A stretch of DNA of 18,709 bases, taken from NCBI GenBank assembly GCA_004555425.1, contig SFID01000032.1, positions 1 through 18,709 of the forward strand, given 5' to 3'. The notes beneath the pieces are model-generated. The model did not search any database. It saw only the letters and a program-made list of their open reading frames with translations, and was not told the DNA's origin. The first letter of the stretch is position 1. Each line of letters opens with the position of its first letter. This stretch comes from Bacteroidales bacterium. Its GTDB lineage: Bacteria > Bacteroidota > Bacteroidia > Bacteroidales > Bacteroidaceae. The position numbers were made by a program, and so were the translations under genes. Positions 1 through 6,834 of this stretch are shown here, in pieces.

Positions 1-10
1 CTAGTCGGGT

Positions 11-134
11 CGTTACCCCGCTCAATTAGTAAGATTCGAAAGATTCGTGTTAAAGAAACACGAATCGAATTGTTTCCTTGTTGGAGGTTAACCCCGCGCG
101 ATTAGAAAGATTCGTAAGATTCGTGTTAAAATAA
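11..134. repeat. Two-copy direct repeat with a 10-bp hairpin
   Basis: Two related units of about 48 bases lie 76 bases apart (11-58 and 87-134). Each has an ACCCCGC core, then an ATTAG block, then AGATTCG words ending in AAGATTCGTGTTAAA. After the first copy, GATTCGTGTT (42-51) and AACACGAATC (57-66) form a perfect 10-bp stem around a 5-base loop. No reading frame runs through the block. It resembles non-coding intergenic repeats of Bacteroidales. It could also act as a weak terminator for a gene upstream of the window, but no good T-tract follows. Confidence 0.6.
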
Positions 135-239
135 ATACCGCAAACCGAAGGTCCACACGTTGCCTCGCTAACTAGAACGACCTGAGTAGTTACGCATTTT
201 TACCATTTCAGGGTAACATGAAGGTATCATTGCAAGGCA

Positions 240-276
240 ATGTACCGCACGTTGCTCGTGGGCGTGTGGCTCAGCG
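240..276. repeat. Dispersed palindromic repeat, copy 1
   Basis: This copy begins TGTACCGCACGTTGCTCG and ends CGTGTGGCTCAGCG. The same ends occur at 18653-18686 near the other edge of the window. In the second copy the two halves form a clean hairpin; here the right half is altered to gggcgtgtgg, so the stem is weaker. A related half-site, CCACACGTTGC, lies at about 153-163. The whole stretch 1-375 holds only such repeats and no supportable gene. Confidence 0.6.
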
Positions 277-375
277 AATTTTCGGTGTGCGTTCTCATTC
301 CCACCTTAAATTCACCCTAAATTTTATCCGTTTCGCTGATTAAGTCCGAAATTGTTACAAAATAATGAAGAATCG

Positions 376-407
376 GTTGGGCTGTATTCCTTTTTTCCCT
401 ACCTTTG
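376..407 (+). promoter_or_regulatory. Bacteroidota-type promoter for the polyphosphate polymerase gene
   Basis: A -33 TTG at 377-379 is followed after exactly 20 bases by TACCTTTG at 400-407. This matches the primary sigma factor consensus of Bacteroidota (TTTG, 19-21 bases, TAnnTTTG). Transcription would start near 413-415, giving a leader of about 80 bases before the ATG at 494. The same spacing recurs in two other promoters in this window. Confidence 0.7.
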
Positions 408-493
408 CCTTGAGTATCAACTGCGGGAGTGGCTTTTGCTGCTACTGAAAGCCCCGCACGATACCTTTCTTGCAACCACACCTACTGAAAAAC

Positions 494-1279
494 ATGACCC
501 ACACCGAAAATATAGCGCGGTTGGCAAACGAGTTGCCACCCATCACGCTTGACGAAATGAAGTCCATACGGCTAATGAACCGCATGGACACGAAGTTCGT
601 CACTACCGTGGACATGCTCGTGCGGTTGCTCGACCTCTGCAAGGGCAGTTATTATTCGCAGTCTATCAACGGCAAGCGCGTCAGCCCCTACCGCACCACG
701 TATTGGGACTACCCCGAGCGGCATGATATGTTCCACTTTCACCAAGCGGGCCACCTGCCGCGCACGAAGGTGAGAGCGCGCACCTATCTGGACTCGGGAC
801 ATTCGTTCCTCGAAATCAAGCGCAAGAACAACCACGGCAAGACGAAGAAGAAGCGCGTAGCCGTTTCGTCCATCGATGCCGTCATCCGCAACCACGAAGG
901 CGAGGAGTTCCTCCACGATATGCTGGGCATCACCTTCAACGACCTCACGCCTGCCCTCGGCAACCAGTTTCTGCGCATCACGCTGGTGAACCTTGAAAAG
1001 ACCGAGCGCCTGACCATCGACTTCGACCTGCACTTCCACAACTACGAAACCGGCAAGGATGCCACGATGGACAACATCGTCATCATCGAACTCAAACGCG
1101 ACGGCCGACAGCCCTCGCCCATCCTACCCCTGCTGCGACAGTTGCGCATCAAACCCGCAGGCTTTAGCAAATACTGCATCGGCACCACGGTGACGAACCC
1201 AAGCCTGCGCATCAACCGCTTCAAGAAACGCCTAATAAAAATCGGCAAGATTCTGGAACGCGGTCGCTGCGGAGCGTAG
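494..1279 (+). CDS. VTC-domain polyphosphate polymerase
   Basis: This 261-residue protein has no signal peptide or membrane helix and looks cytosolic. It matches the VTC domain (the catalytic domain of yeast Vtc4, a triphosphate-tunnel fold that makes polyphosphate from ATP). Tunnel-type motifs appear in order: RMDTKF (about 30-35), the basic run RTKVRARTY (90-98), FLEIKRK (105-111), ERLTIDFDLHF (171-181), IIELKRDG (197-204) and GFSKYCIG (223-230). The acidic and basic residues expected to line the tunnel and bind metal and phosphate are present. I chose the ATG at 494; a TTG at 470 would add only eight residues. A consensus promoter lies about 90 bases upstream. The next gene is a DUF4956 membrane protein, a partner I recall for such enzymes, but here a 490-base gap with an inverted-repeat element separates them. 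The domain call is firm; polymerase activity in bacterial members is inferred from the fold. Confidence 0.85.
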   Translation: MTHTENIARLANELPPITLDEMKSIRLMNRMDTKFVTTVDMLVRLLDLCKGSYYSQSINGKRVSPYRTTYWDYPERHDMFHFHQAGHLPRTKVRARTYLDSGHSFLEIKRKNNHGKTKKKRVAVSSIDAVIRNHEGEEFLHDMLGITFNDLTPALGNQFLRITLVNLEKTERLTIDFDLHFHNYETGKDATMDNIVIIELKRDGRQPSPILPLLRQLRIKPAGFSKYCIGTTVTNPSLRINRFKKRLIKIGKILERGRCGA

Positions 1280-1308
1280 AACACCAGCGAATAGGAGGCG
1301 CAGGGAAC

Positions 1309-1325
1309 TGCGGCGAGTCGCCGCA
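1309..1325. repeat. Short perfect palindrome after the polymerase gene
   Basis: TGCGGCGA and TCGCCGCA are separated by one base, 30 bases after the stop codon. In RNA this would give a six-pair GC-rich stem with a five-base loop. No T-tract follows, so it is not a textbook terminator, but it could protect the mRNA 3' end or slow transcription. Confidence 0.45.
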
Positions 1326-1403
1326 TCTCCCAATTCCTTCTAGGTAGGTTCTATATAACAACCTGTTTATTACCCAACCCCAAAAATGGGAAAAGGCGGA
1401 CGT

Positions 1404-1655
1404 GCACGCCCTGAAAGGGCAACCCGCGCCTAGCCCAGGGCAGAGCGAAGCGGCGCCCTGGGTGATGGAGATACATAGAAGGCTTTCGCCCTGCAAGGGC
1501 AAAAGCATATATAAGGTGTAATGAAAGGATGGACACTTTACCTGGGTTCTTACGCTTTTGCCCTTTCAGGGCGGAGACGGGAGACGGACGGCAATACCCA
1601 GGGCGTCGCTTCGCTCTGCCCTGGGCTAAGTGCAGGCTGCCCTTTCAGGGCGTGC
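1404..1655. repeat. Large inverted-repeat element with two arms of about 102 bases
   Basis: The left arm (1404-1506) and right arm (1554-1655) are near reverse complements over about 102 bases, around a 47-base spacer. Shared blocks in order are GCACGCCCTGAAAGGGC, TAGCCCAGGGCAGAGCGAAG, CGCCCTGGGT and the terminal GGGCAAAAGC. Only the segment inside the GCCCTGGGT block differs clearly (about 1456-1486 against 1575-1596). Each arm also contains smaller palindromes, such as CCCAGGGC with GCCCTGGG. Open frames across it are by-products of the repeat. It fills most of the 494-base gap between the polymerase and DUF4956 genes. It resembles REP/BIME or MITE-type non-coding elements; no transposase is nearby. 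Confidence 0.75.
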
Positions 1656-1730
1656 TTCAACCTCCGCGATGCCTGCGCGCCCTGTTATTTAGATTTCTAT
1701 TGGGGCTCCCCCAACCGACACTCATTCCTA

Positions 1731-1762
1731 ATTCCTAATTGAACAAATTCCTAATTGAACAA
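1731..1762. repeat. 16-bp tandem duplication before the DUF4956 gene
   Basis: ATTCCTAATTGAACAA occurs twice head to tail, at 1731-1746 and 1747-1762, and is preceded by a further ATTCCTA word. The duplication ends 11 bases before the DUF4956 start codon, so it sits in the likely ribosome-binding region. The aattcctaatt word is the reverse of the aattaggaatt repeats at 5098-5143 and near 18535. Confidence 0.7.
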
Positions 1763-1773
1763 ATCCTTAAGTC

Positions 1774-2454
1774 ATGAACGAAATGCTCCAACAATTCTTT
1801 CACATTGACAACTTTATTCCCACCGCCGAACTGCTGCCCATGGTAGGTAGCCTCCTGCTTAACTCCGTGGTCGTATGGGTACTTGTACATTTCTTCTACT
1901 ATCCCAAGGGTCATCGTCGTGACTACTATTTCACTTTTGTCCTGCTGTCCGTCAGCATCTTCATGCTCATCTACCTGCTTTTGGGCAACTCTGCCGACAT
2001 GGGTATTGGCGCAGCCCTCGGACTCTTCGCCATCTTCGGCATTATCCGCTACCGCACCGAGTGCGTGCCCATCCGCGAGATGACGTACCTCTTCTTCATC
2101 GTGGCCCTCTCCGTGCTCAATGCCAAGACGGGCGATCTCAACTTCATGAGCCGCATCATCATCAACCTCATCATGATACTCGTGGTATGGGGCGCCGAGA
2201 ATCACCTCTCCGCCTATCGCGAAGGCTGCAAGTTTGTCAAGTACGACAACATCGACCTCATACAGCCCGAACGCTACGAAGAACTCAAGGCCGACCTTGA
2301 AAAGCGCCTCGGCGTGAAGATTACGCGCGTGGATGTGGGAGCCGTGGATTTCCTGACGGATATGACCATGCTCCGCGTGTTCTACGAAGACCCCGACCAC
2401 CGCATCAAAGCCGTTGACCGTCTCACTAAAATTCCTACCGACAATGCTTTCTAG
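1774..2454 (+). CDS. DUF4956 membrane protein, partner of the polyphosphate polymerase
   Basis: This 226-residue protein has about five hydrophobic segments, near residues 22-43, 52-70, 77-91, 103-117 and 126-141. A soluble, charged C-terminal domain of about 80 residues follows (ERYEELKADLEKRLGVKITR and on). The family's conserved stretch is visible as GLFAIFGIIRYRTE with PIREMTYLF (residues 83-107). The topology suggests an inner-membrane protein with a cytosolic tail. DUF4956 genes are, in my recollection, often found next to VTC-domain genes, so a role in anchoring the polymerase or moving its product is plausible, but none is proven. Its stop overlaps the next start, so it is translated with the DUF2490 gene. 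No promoter is seen directly upstream; it probably depends on read-through from 376-407 across the inverted-repeat element. Confidence 0.85.
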   Translation: MNEMLQQFFHIDNFIPTAELLPMVGSLLLNSVVVWVLVHFFYYPKGHRRDYYFTFVLLSVSIFMLIYLLLGNSADMGIGAALGLFAIFGIIRYRTECVPIREMTYLFFIVALSVLNAKTGDLNFMSRIIINLIMILVVWGAENHLSAYREGCKFVKYDNIDLIQPERYEELKADLEKRLGVKITRVDVGAVDFLTDMTMLRVFYEDPDHRIKAVDRLTKIPTDNAF

Positions 2455-3274
2455 AAAACGCTTTCTCCTTGCTGCGCTCAGCCTGCTCTGTGCGGGAAGC
2501 CTGATGGCGCAAAACGATTTCGGCGTGTGGACCAGCGTGTCGGCCGAGAAGTCGTTTGGTAAGAAATTCTCCATTGACGCTGGGGTGGAGAACCGCCTCC
2601 AGGAAAACGCCACGAAACCCCTGCGCTGGGACTTCGGCCTCGGGGCTTCCTACAAGGTGAGGAAATTCCTGAAACTGGGCGCTGGTTATACCTATATCCG
2701 TGGCCGCAACCTCCAAGAAGTAAAGCCGCGCTACAAGAACGACGGCGTGACGTTCAAGGGTTACAACGTGGACCACGAATTCTGGCGCAATAAGCACCGC
2801 CTCTACTTCGACGTCACGGGCAAGGTAGCTTGCGGACGCTTCACCTTCAGCCTGCGCGAGCGCTACCTCTATACGCACTACAACAAGGCCGAATGTGTGC
2901 GCGATAAGTACGAAACGCCGATGCAACCTGGCTTTTCGGGCACTACCTATCCATTTAATGGTATAGACTTTATTGAGCACGAACTGACGACCGACCAGAA
3001 GAAGGCCAAGGATAAGCACGCCCTGCGCTCGCGCCTGCAAGTAGAATACAACATCAAGGGCCTACCGCTCAACCCCTATGCCTCCTACGAGGTGACGAAC
3101 GACCTAGGCAACCAACTGCGCTACGACAAATCGCGCGTCTGTGCAGGCCTGGAATGGAAGGTGACAAAGAAACACATCCTCGACTTTGGCTACCTCTACC
3201 AGACGGAGTCCGATAACGACGAAGGCAATAGTAATATCCACGCTATCAAGGTGGGATACACCTTTAAGTTCTAG
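2444..3274 (+). CDS. DUF2490-type outer-membrane beta-barrel protein
   Basis: This 276-residue protein begins with a signal peptide (residues 1-22, MLSRKRFLLA then a hydrophobic core, cleavage near MAQ). The mature part has alternating amphipathic strands rich in aromatic residues: GVWTSVSAEKSF, FGLGASYKVRKFLKLGAGYT, FTFSLRERYLYTHY. It ends in a strand closing with aromatic residues, KVGYTFKF. This is the pattern of a small outer-membrane barrel of the DUF2490 family, whose function is unknown. I chose the ATG at 2444, which gives a clean signal peptide and overlaps the DUF4956 stop by 11 bases; a TTG at 2414 would spoil the signal peptide. The overlap implies translational coupling. A channel or anchor in the outer membrane for the polyphosphate module is inference. 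Confidence 0.75.
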   Translation: MLSRKRFLLAALSLLCAGSLMAQNDFGVWTSVSAEKSFGKKFSIDAGVENRLQENATKPLRWDFGLGASYKVRKFLKLGAGYTYIRGRNLQEVKPRYKNDGVTFKGYNVDHEFWRNKHRLYFDVTGKVACGRFTFSLRERYLYTHYNKAECVRDKYETPMQPGFSGTTYPFNGIDFIEHELTTDQKKAKDKHALRSRLQVEYNIKGLPLNPYASYEVTNDLGNQLRYDKSRVCAGLEWKVTKKHILDFGYLYQTESDNDEGNSNIHAIKVGYTFKF

Positions 3275-3364
3275 TGTTGCCCCGCGCACTGTTGGATGTC
3301 TCCCGCATCCCCACCCCTACCCCTCTAATCCTAATTTCCGAAAAGATACGTCAAACCCTCACAC

Positions 3365-3409
3365 AGGCTCTTCCCAACCTCGTTCACCGAGGTATCCAAG
3401 GGAGAGCCT
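3365..3409 (+). promoter_or_regulatory. Two-tier hairpin in the intercistronic leader
   Basis: AGGCTCT-T-CCC (3365-3375) pairs with GGGAGAGCCT (3400-3409), with one bulged T. Inside it, ACCTCG (3377-3382) pairs with CGAGGT (3388-3393) around a TTCAC loop. The hairpin lies between the DUF2490 stop and the next ATG (3427) and ends 17 bases before that start codon. No T-tract follows, so it is not an intrinsic terminator. It could stabilise or process the mRNA or tune translation of the downstream secreted protein. Confidence 0.55.
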
Positions 3410-3426
3410 CTCATCTTCAAAAAGGT

Positions 3427-3849
3427 ATGAAAAACGTTCTACTCACACTCCTCTGCGCCTTCGGCATATTTACCGCCAGCGCGCAAAACTTTGACTACCT
3501 CACCTTCCGCACCAACGCGGGAATGGAGTATAGCCTCCCCGTGGATGGCCTGAAAATTGTCATCAACGGCGACAAACTTCAGGTGAGCAGTACGGCACAG
3601 GACCTCACCTTTGCCATCGATGAACTGGGCTGCTTCTTCTTCGCAACTGAGCCGACGGCCATCCAGTCGGCCACTGCGGACGATGTGCAAGTGAGCATCG
3701 TCAACGGAAAACTCCAGACGAACGCGCCGGCAGGCACACCCATCCGTGTCTTTACCCTTGACGGCCGCGAAGTTCCGACCACAGGACTGGGCGCAGGCAT
3801 CTACGTGATTAAAATGAACAACCGTACCTTCAAAACCCTGGCACGATGA
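3427..3849 (+). CDS. Short secreted protein with a type IX secretion sorting domain
   Basis: This 140-residue protein has a signal peptide (1-20, MKNVLLTLLCAFGIFTASAQ). A short beta-rich segment follows (about 22-72: TFRTNAGMEYSLPVDGLKIV, then FAIDELGCFFF). The C-terminal part (about 88-140) fits a type A sorting domain of the Por/type IX secretion system: a strand, IRVFTLDGREV, then GLGAGIYVIKMNNRTFKTL. Such proteins cross the outer membrane and are released or anchored at the surface. The ATG at 3427 has the only good signal peptide, and an AAAAAGG stretch precedes it. Its stop overlaps the next start (ATGA), so the two are coupled. The passenger is too small to be an enzyme. It could be a structural or adaptor protein for its neighbour; function is unknown. 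Confidence 0.7.
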   Translation: MKNVLLTLLCAFGIFTASAQNFDYLTFRTNAGMEYSLPVDGLKIVINGDKLQVSSTAQDLTFAIDELGCFFFATEPTAIQSATADDVQVSIVNGKLQTNAPAGTPIRVFTLDGREVPTTGLGAGIYVIKMNNRTFKTLAR

Positions 3850-5093
3850 AACGCTCCCTCCTCTCCCTTGCCGCTGCCCTCCTTTTGACGGGCGCGGCCC
3901 TGCCCGAGCAAGCCACCGCCCAGCGGTTGCGCGTACACTGCGGGCCTACGACCTTCGTCACCTCTGCCGAAAAGGCTGGCCAGATGAGCATCTCCGCCGA
4001 TGGCAGTCTGCTCCAGTTGGGCGAAACGACCATTGCGACCACACAAATCGACAGCATCACGGTGGACCGCGAGGCATACAATCCGCTGGCCATCGCCGTC
4101 AACTACTCCAAAGCAGGCGCGCGCCTCACCGTACCTTGCCATCTCAAGGACAAACTGACCATCACGGTGGACGCTGGCAAGGTAGGTTTCTTGCAAGCGA
4201 CCGACCTGCAAGAGGAAGTGACCTATACCCTCTCGGGCACCTCGGCCAATGGTAGTTTTGCCATGGACGGCGAATACAAGGCTGCCCTTGTGCTCAACGG
4301 CCTGACGCTCACCAACACCGCAGGTCCTGCCATTGACATTGCCAACGGCAAGCGCATCAACGTGACCCTGCCTGCAGGCACCACTACCACGCTCACCGAC
4401 GGCGCGGGCGGCCTGCACAAAGCCTGCTTCTTTATCAACGGACACGCAGAGTTTGATGGCGCAGGCACACTCGTGCTCACGGGCAACACCAAGCACGCCT
4501 ACGCTTCCGACGAATACACGCAGTTCAAACCCACATTCGGACAAATGCAGGTGGCAAAGGCTGCCAGCGACGGCCTTCACATAGAGCAGTACCTCCAAGT
4601 GCAGGGCGGCACTTTCACCTTCGCCAACATCGCTGGCGATAACGTGGATGTGTCCATCACAAAGACTCCCACCGACACGCTCAATGGCCAGGTGTTCATT
4701 GAAGGCGGCACCCTCACGCTCAATGTAGCCTCCGACGACACCAAGGGCATGAAGTGCGACAGCGCAATGACCATCACGGGCGGCACCATCAAGGCCACCG
4801 TCAGCGGCCTCGGCACAAAGGGCATCAGCGTAGGCACCGACCTGCTCATTGCTCAGCCCACCACGACCGCGACGCTCATCGACATGGCCGTGACGGGCAC
4901 AACGTATATGCCCGGCGATGCCTTGCTGGAATCCAAGTGCCGCGGCATCAAGGTCAAAGGCGACTTCACCTTCGACGGCGGTACGATTAAGATTTCCGCC
5001 ACGGGCACAAAGTCGAAAGCCATCAGCGTGGACGGCGACTATACCTACAAGAGCGGCAGCATCAACTGCGCTGTCAGTGCGGCGAACATGTGA
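3846..5093 (+). CDS. Cthe_2159-like carbohydrate-binding beta-helix protein, secreted
   Basis: This 415-residue protein has a signal peptide (about 1-26, ending QATAQ). A short beta module follows (about 28-75, LRVHCGPTTF... to SITVD), resembling the start of the preceding protein. A long beta-helix then runs from about residue 110 to the end. Its repeats show the family rhythm: GSFAMDGEYKAALVLNGLTL, a GKRINVTLPAGTTTTLTDG segment, and repeated GGT(I/L/F) and KGIKVKGDFTFDGGTIKI units. This fits the carbohydrate-binding Cthe_2159 domain family, named for a cellulose/pectin-binding Clostridium thermocellum protein. No type IX sorting domain or lipobox is seen. The protein ends abruptly with SINCAVSAANM, so one helical turn may be missing. 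It is coupled to the preceding gene by an ATGA overlap and closes the run. Confidence 0.75.
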   Translation: MKRSLLSLAAALLLTGAALPEQATAQRLRVHCGPTTFVTSAEKAGQMSISADGSLLQLGETTIATTQIDSITVDREAYNPLAIAVNYSKAGARLTVPCHLKDKLTITVDAGKVGFLQATDLQEEVTYTLSGTSANGSFAMDGEYKAALVLNGLTLTNTAGPAIDIANGKRINVTLPAGTTTTLTDGAGGLHKACFFINGHAEFDGAGTLVLTGNTKHAYASDEYTQFKPTFGQMQVAKAASDGLHIEQYLQVQGGTFTFANIAGDNVDVSITKTPTDTLNGQVFIEGGTLTLNVASDDTKGMKCDSAMTITGGTIKATVSGLGTKGISVGTDLLIAQPTTTATLIDMAVTGTTYMPGDALLESKCRGIKVKGDFTFDGGTIKISATGTKSKAISVDGDYTYKSGSINCAVSAANM

Positions 5094-5097
5094 TTTT

Positions 5098-5143
5098 AAT
5101 TAGGAATGAGGAATTAGGAATTAGGAATTGGAATGAGGGATGA
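5098..5143. repeat. aattaggaatt-type intergenic repeat
   Basis: A run of TTAGGAAT and GAGGAAT words follows the carbohydrate-binding gene within five bases of its stop. The same words appear reversed at 1724-1756 and in the forward sense after the kinase stop at 18532-18550. They are non-coding, and all three copies abut genes. Confidence 0.6.
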
Positions 5144-5167
5144 GCTCTCCAAAAATTCTCCACCAAA

Positions 5168-5299
5168 ATCCTCTAATATCCTCTCATATCATCCTCTAAT
5201 ATCCTCTCATAGCATCCTCTAATATCCTCTAATATCCTCTCATATCCTCTAATATCCTCTCATATCCTCTAATATCCTCTCATATCCTCCAAAATCCTC
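5168..5299. repeat. 10-bp minisatellite of alternating ATCCTCTAAT and ATCCTCTCAT units
   Basis: About thirteen units of a 10-base repeat run head to tail. They mostly alternate between ATCCTCTAAT and ATCCTCTCAT, with two three-base insertions early on and decay at both ends. One strand is purine-rich (agaggatat), the other pyrimidine-rich. There are no unique spacers, so this is not a CRISPR array. It lies between the carbohydrate-binding gene and the phosphatase gene and could change length by slipped pairing. Confidence 0.8.
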
Positions 5300-5325
5300 A
5301 AACAAGCGCCAAGACCATCGAGCCA

Positions 5326-5399
5326 GTAGCCACAGGCTGCGTTGAAACCAGGAAGCCGCAGGCTTCCGCTGAATCTTGAAACCAGGCCGCAAAGCGGCC
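5326..5399 (+). promoter_or_regulatory. Three triloop hairpins in the phosphatase upstream region
   Basis: Three short stems with three-base loops follow each other. GTAGCC/GGCTGC closes ACA (5326-5340), GGAAGCC/GGCTTCC closes GCA (5351-5367), and GGCCGC/GCGGCC closes AAA (5385-5399). The second and third are each introduced by the same word, TTGAAACCAGG (5342-5352 and 5376-5386), giving a 34-base period. The last stem ends 14 bases before the phosphatase ATG. No TAnnTTTG promoter was found between 5094 and 5413. Confidence 0.55.
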
Positions 5400-5413
5400 G
5401 CTAAATAAATCTT

Positions 5414-6829
5414 ATGAAAAGAATCCTGCTCACAGCGACCCTTCTCCTCGTCGCCCTCACCACCTTCGCCGCTGGACGCGCCAAGTACGTGTTCTATTTC
5501 ATCGGCGACGGCATGGGAGTCAACCAAGTCAACGGTACGGAAACCTATATGGCCGCCCTCGAAGGCCGCATCGGCACCACGTCCCTCCTCTTCACCACCT
5601 TTCCCCAGACGGCACTGATTACAACCTACTCGGGTACGAACGGCGTGACGGATAGTGCCGCTGCTGGTACCGCACTAGCCACGGGCAAGAAGACGAAGAA
5701 CCATGCACTCGGTATGCTCGCCGATGGCCAAACGGTCATCTATAGCGTAGCGCAATGGGCCAAGGATGCAGGCGCCGCCGTCGGCGTAACCACCAGCGTC
5801 AGTGTGGACCACGCCACGCCCGCTGCCTTCTACGCCCACGTGCCCGAACGCTCCTCCTACTACGCCGTCGGAAAGGACCTCATCCGTGCTGATTACGATT
5901 TCTACGCGGGTTCGGACTTTATGGAGCCCACTAGCAAGAATGCACCAGCCGAAGGTTCACTCTACGAACAGTGCAGCAAGGCAGGCTACATCATTGCCCG
6001 CGGCTATGCCGACTATCAGAAGAAATTCAAGAAGGGCCAGAAGATGCTGCTCCTGCAAACCGAGGCTGCCAGCCAGCGCGAGCGCAAAAGCATCCCCTAT
6101 GCCCTCGACCGCAAAGCCGATGATCTGACGCTCGCACAGATTACCGAGGCCGCCATCCAATCGCTGACGGCGCAGAAGAAGGACGGCTTCTTCCTTATGG
6201 TGGAAGGCGGAAAAATCGACTGGGCATGCCATAGCAACGATGCAGCAAACGTATTCCACGAAGTGCAGGACATGGACCAAGCCATACAGGTGGCTTACAA
6301 ATTCTACGAGCAGCACCCCGATGAAACCCTTATCGTCGTCACGGCCGACCACGAAACGGGCGGCATCGTCCTTGGCCGCGGTCCGTACGAACTCCACACC
6401 GACCTGTTGCAATACCAGCGCATGAGCGTGGAGAACTATTCAGCCCATCTCGCCGAACTCTCCAAAAAGAAGGGCAATGCCCTCACGTGGGAAATGGTGA
6501 AGGCAGACCTCGAAGAAAACTGGGGCTTCTGGAAACATATTTCGCTGAACGACAATCAGCAGCAGCGCCTGCAAGCAGCCTTCAACGCCTTGAAGAAAAA
6601 TTCGGACAAGGGCGAGAAATCTCTCTATGCCTCTCTCAATTCGCTGGCAACGACCGCCCGCGACATCATCAACGAAGCCGCCCTCATCGGATGGGTCAGC
6701 GGTGGACATAGCAACGGCTACGTACCCCTCTTCGCCATAGGTGCAGGCAGCGAAATCTTCAACGGAAAATACGACAATACGGAAATTCCCCAGCGCATCG
6801 CCAAAGTGGCTGGTTGGCAACAACGATAG
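5414..6829 (+). CDS. Alkaline phosphatase, secreted or periplasmic
   Basis: This 471-residue enzyme has a signal peptide (about 1-20, ending FAAG). It is a PhoA-type alkaline phosphatase that would release phosphate from monoesters using two zinc ions and a magnesium. The motifs are complete: FIGDGMG with the metal Asp32, VTDSAAAGTALATG with the nucleophile Ser81, VDHATPAAF (His133, Thr135), VEGGKIDWACHSND (Glu264, Asp269, His273), VTADHETGG (Asp312, His313) and the C-terminal SGGHSNGYVP (His432). Length is normal for the family. It lies 320 bases after the polyphosphate-linked genes on the same strand, behind a minisatellite and three hairpins, so it may form its own unit. A phosphate-related link with the upstream genes is inference. 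The ATG at 5414 is the only start that gives a signal peptide. Confidence 0.92.
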   Translation: MKRILLTATLLLVALTTFAAGRAKYVFYFIGDGMGVNQVNGTETYMAALEGRIGTTSLLFTTFPQTALITTYSGTNGVTDSAAAGTALATGKKTKNHALGMLADGQTVIYSVAQWAKDAGAAVGVTTSVSVDHATPAAFYAHVPERSSYYAVGKDLIRADYDFYAGSDFMEPTSKNAPAEGSLYEQCSKAGYIIARGYADYQKKFKKGQKMLLLQTEAASQRERKSIPYALDRKADDLTLAQITEAAIQSLTAQKKDGFFLMVEGGKIDWACHSNDAANVFHEVQDMDQAIQVAYKFYEQHPDETLIVVTADHETGGIVLGRGPYELHTDLLQYQRMSVENYSAHLAELSKKKGNALTWEMVKADLEENWGFWKHISLNDNQQQRLQAAFNALKKNSDKGEKSLYASLNSLATTARDIINEAALIGWVSGGHSNGYVPLFAIGAGSEIFNGKYDNTEIPQRIAKVAGWQQR

Positions 6830-6834
6830 AAATT

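Noticed and set aside
141..240. Possible tRNA or small RNA gene in the first gap
   Set aside because: No cloverleaf, T-loop or anticodon arrangement could be drawn.
470..493. TTG start adding eight residues to the polyphosphate polymerase
   Set aside because: The ATG at 494 is a stronger start, and the extra residues show nothing recognisable.
1351..1742. Several 60-95 codon frames across the inverted-repeat element
   Set aside because: They translate the repeat itself in both directions and share no start or domain; the element is non-coding.
1735..2613. 292-codon open frame on the minus strand
   Set aside because: It is antisense to the DUF4956 gene and the start of the DUF2490 gene, and has no recognisable domain.
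5168..5299. CRISPR-like array
   Set aside because: The units are ten bases, directly adjacent and without unique spacers.
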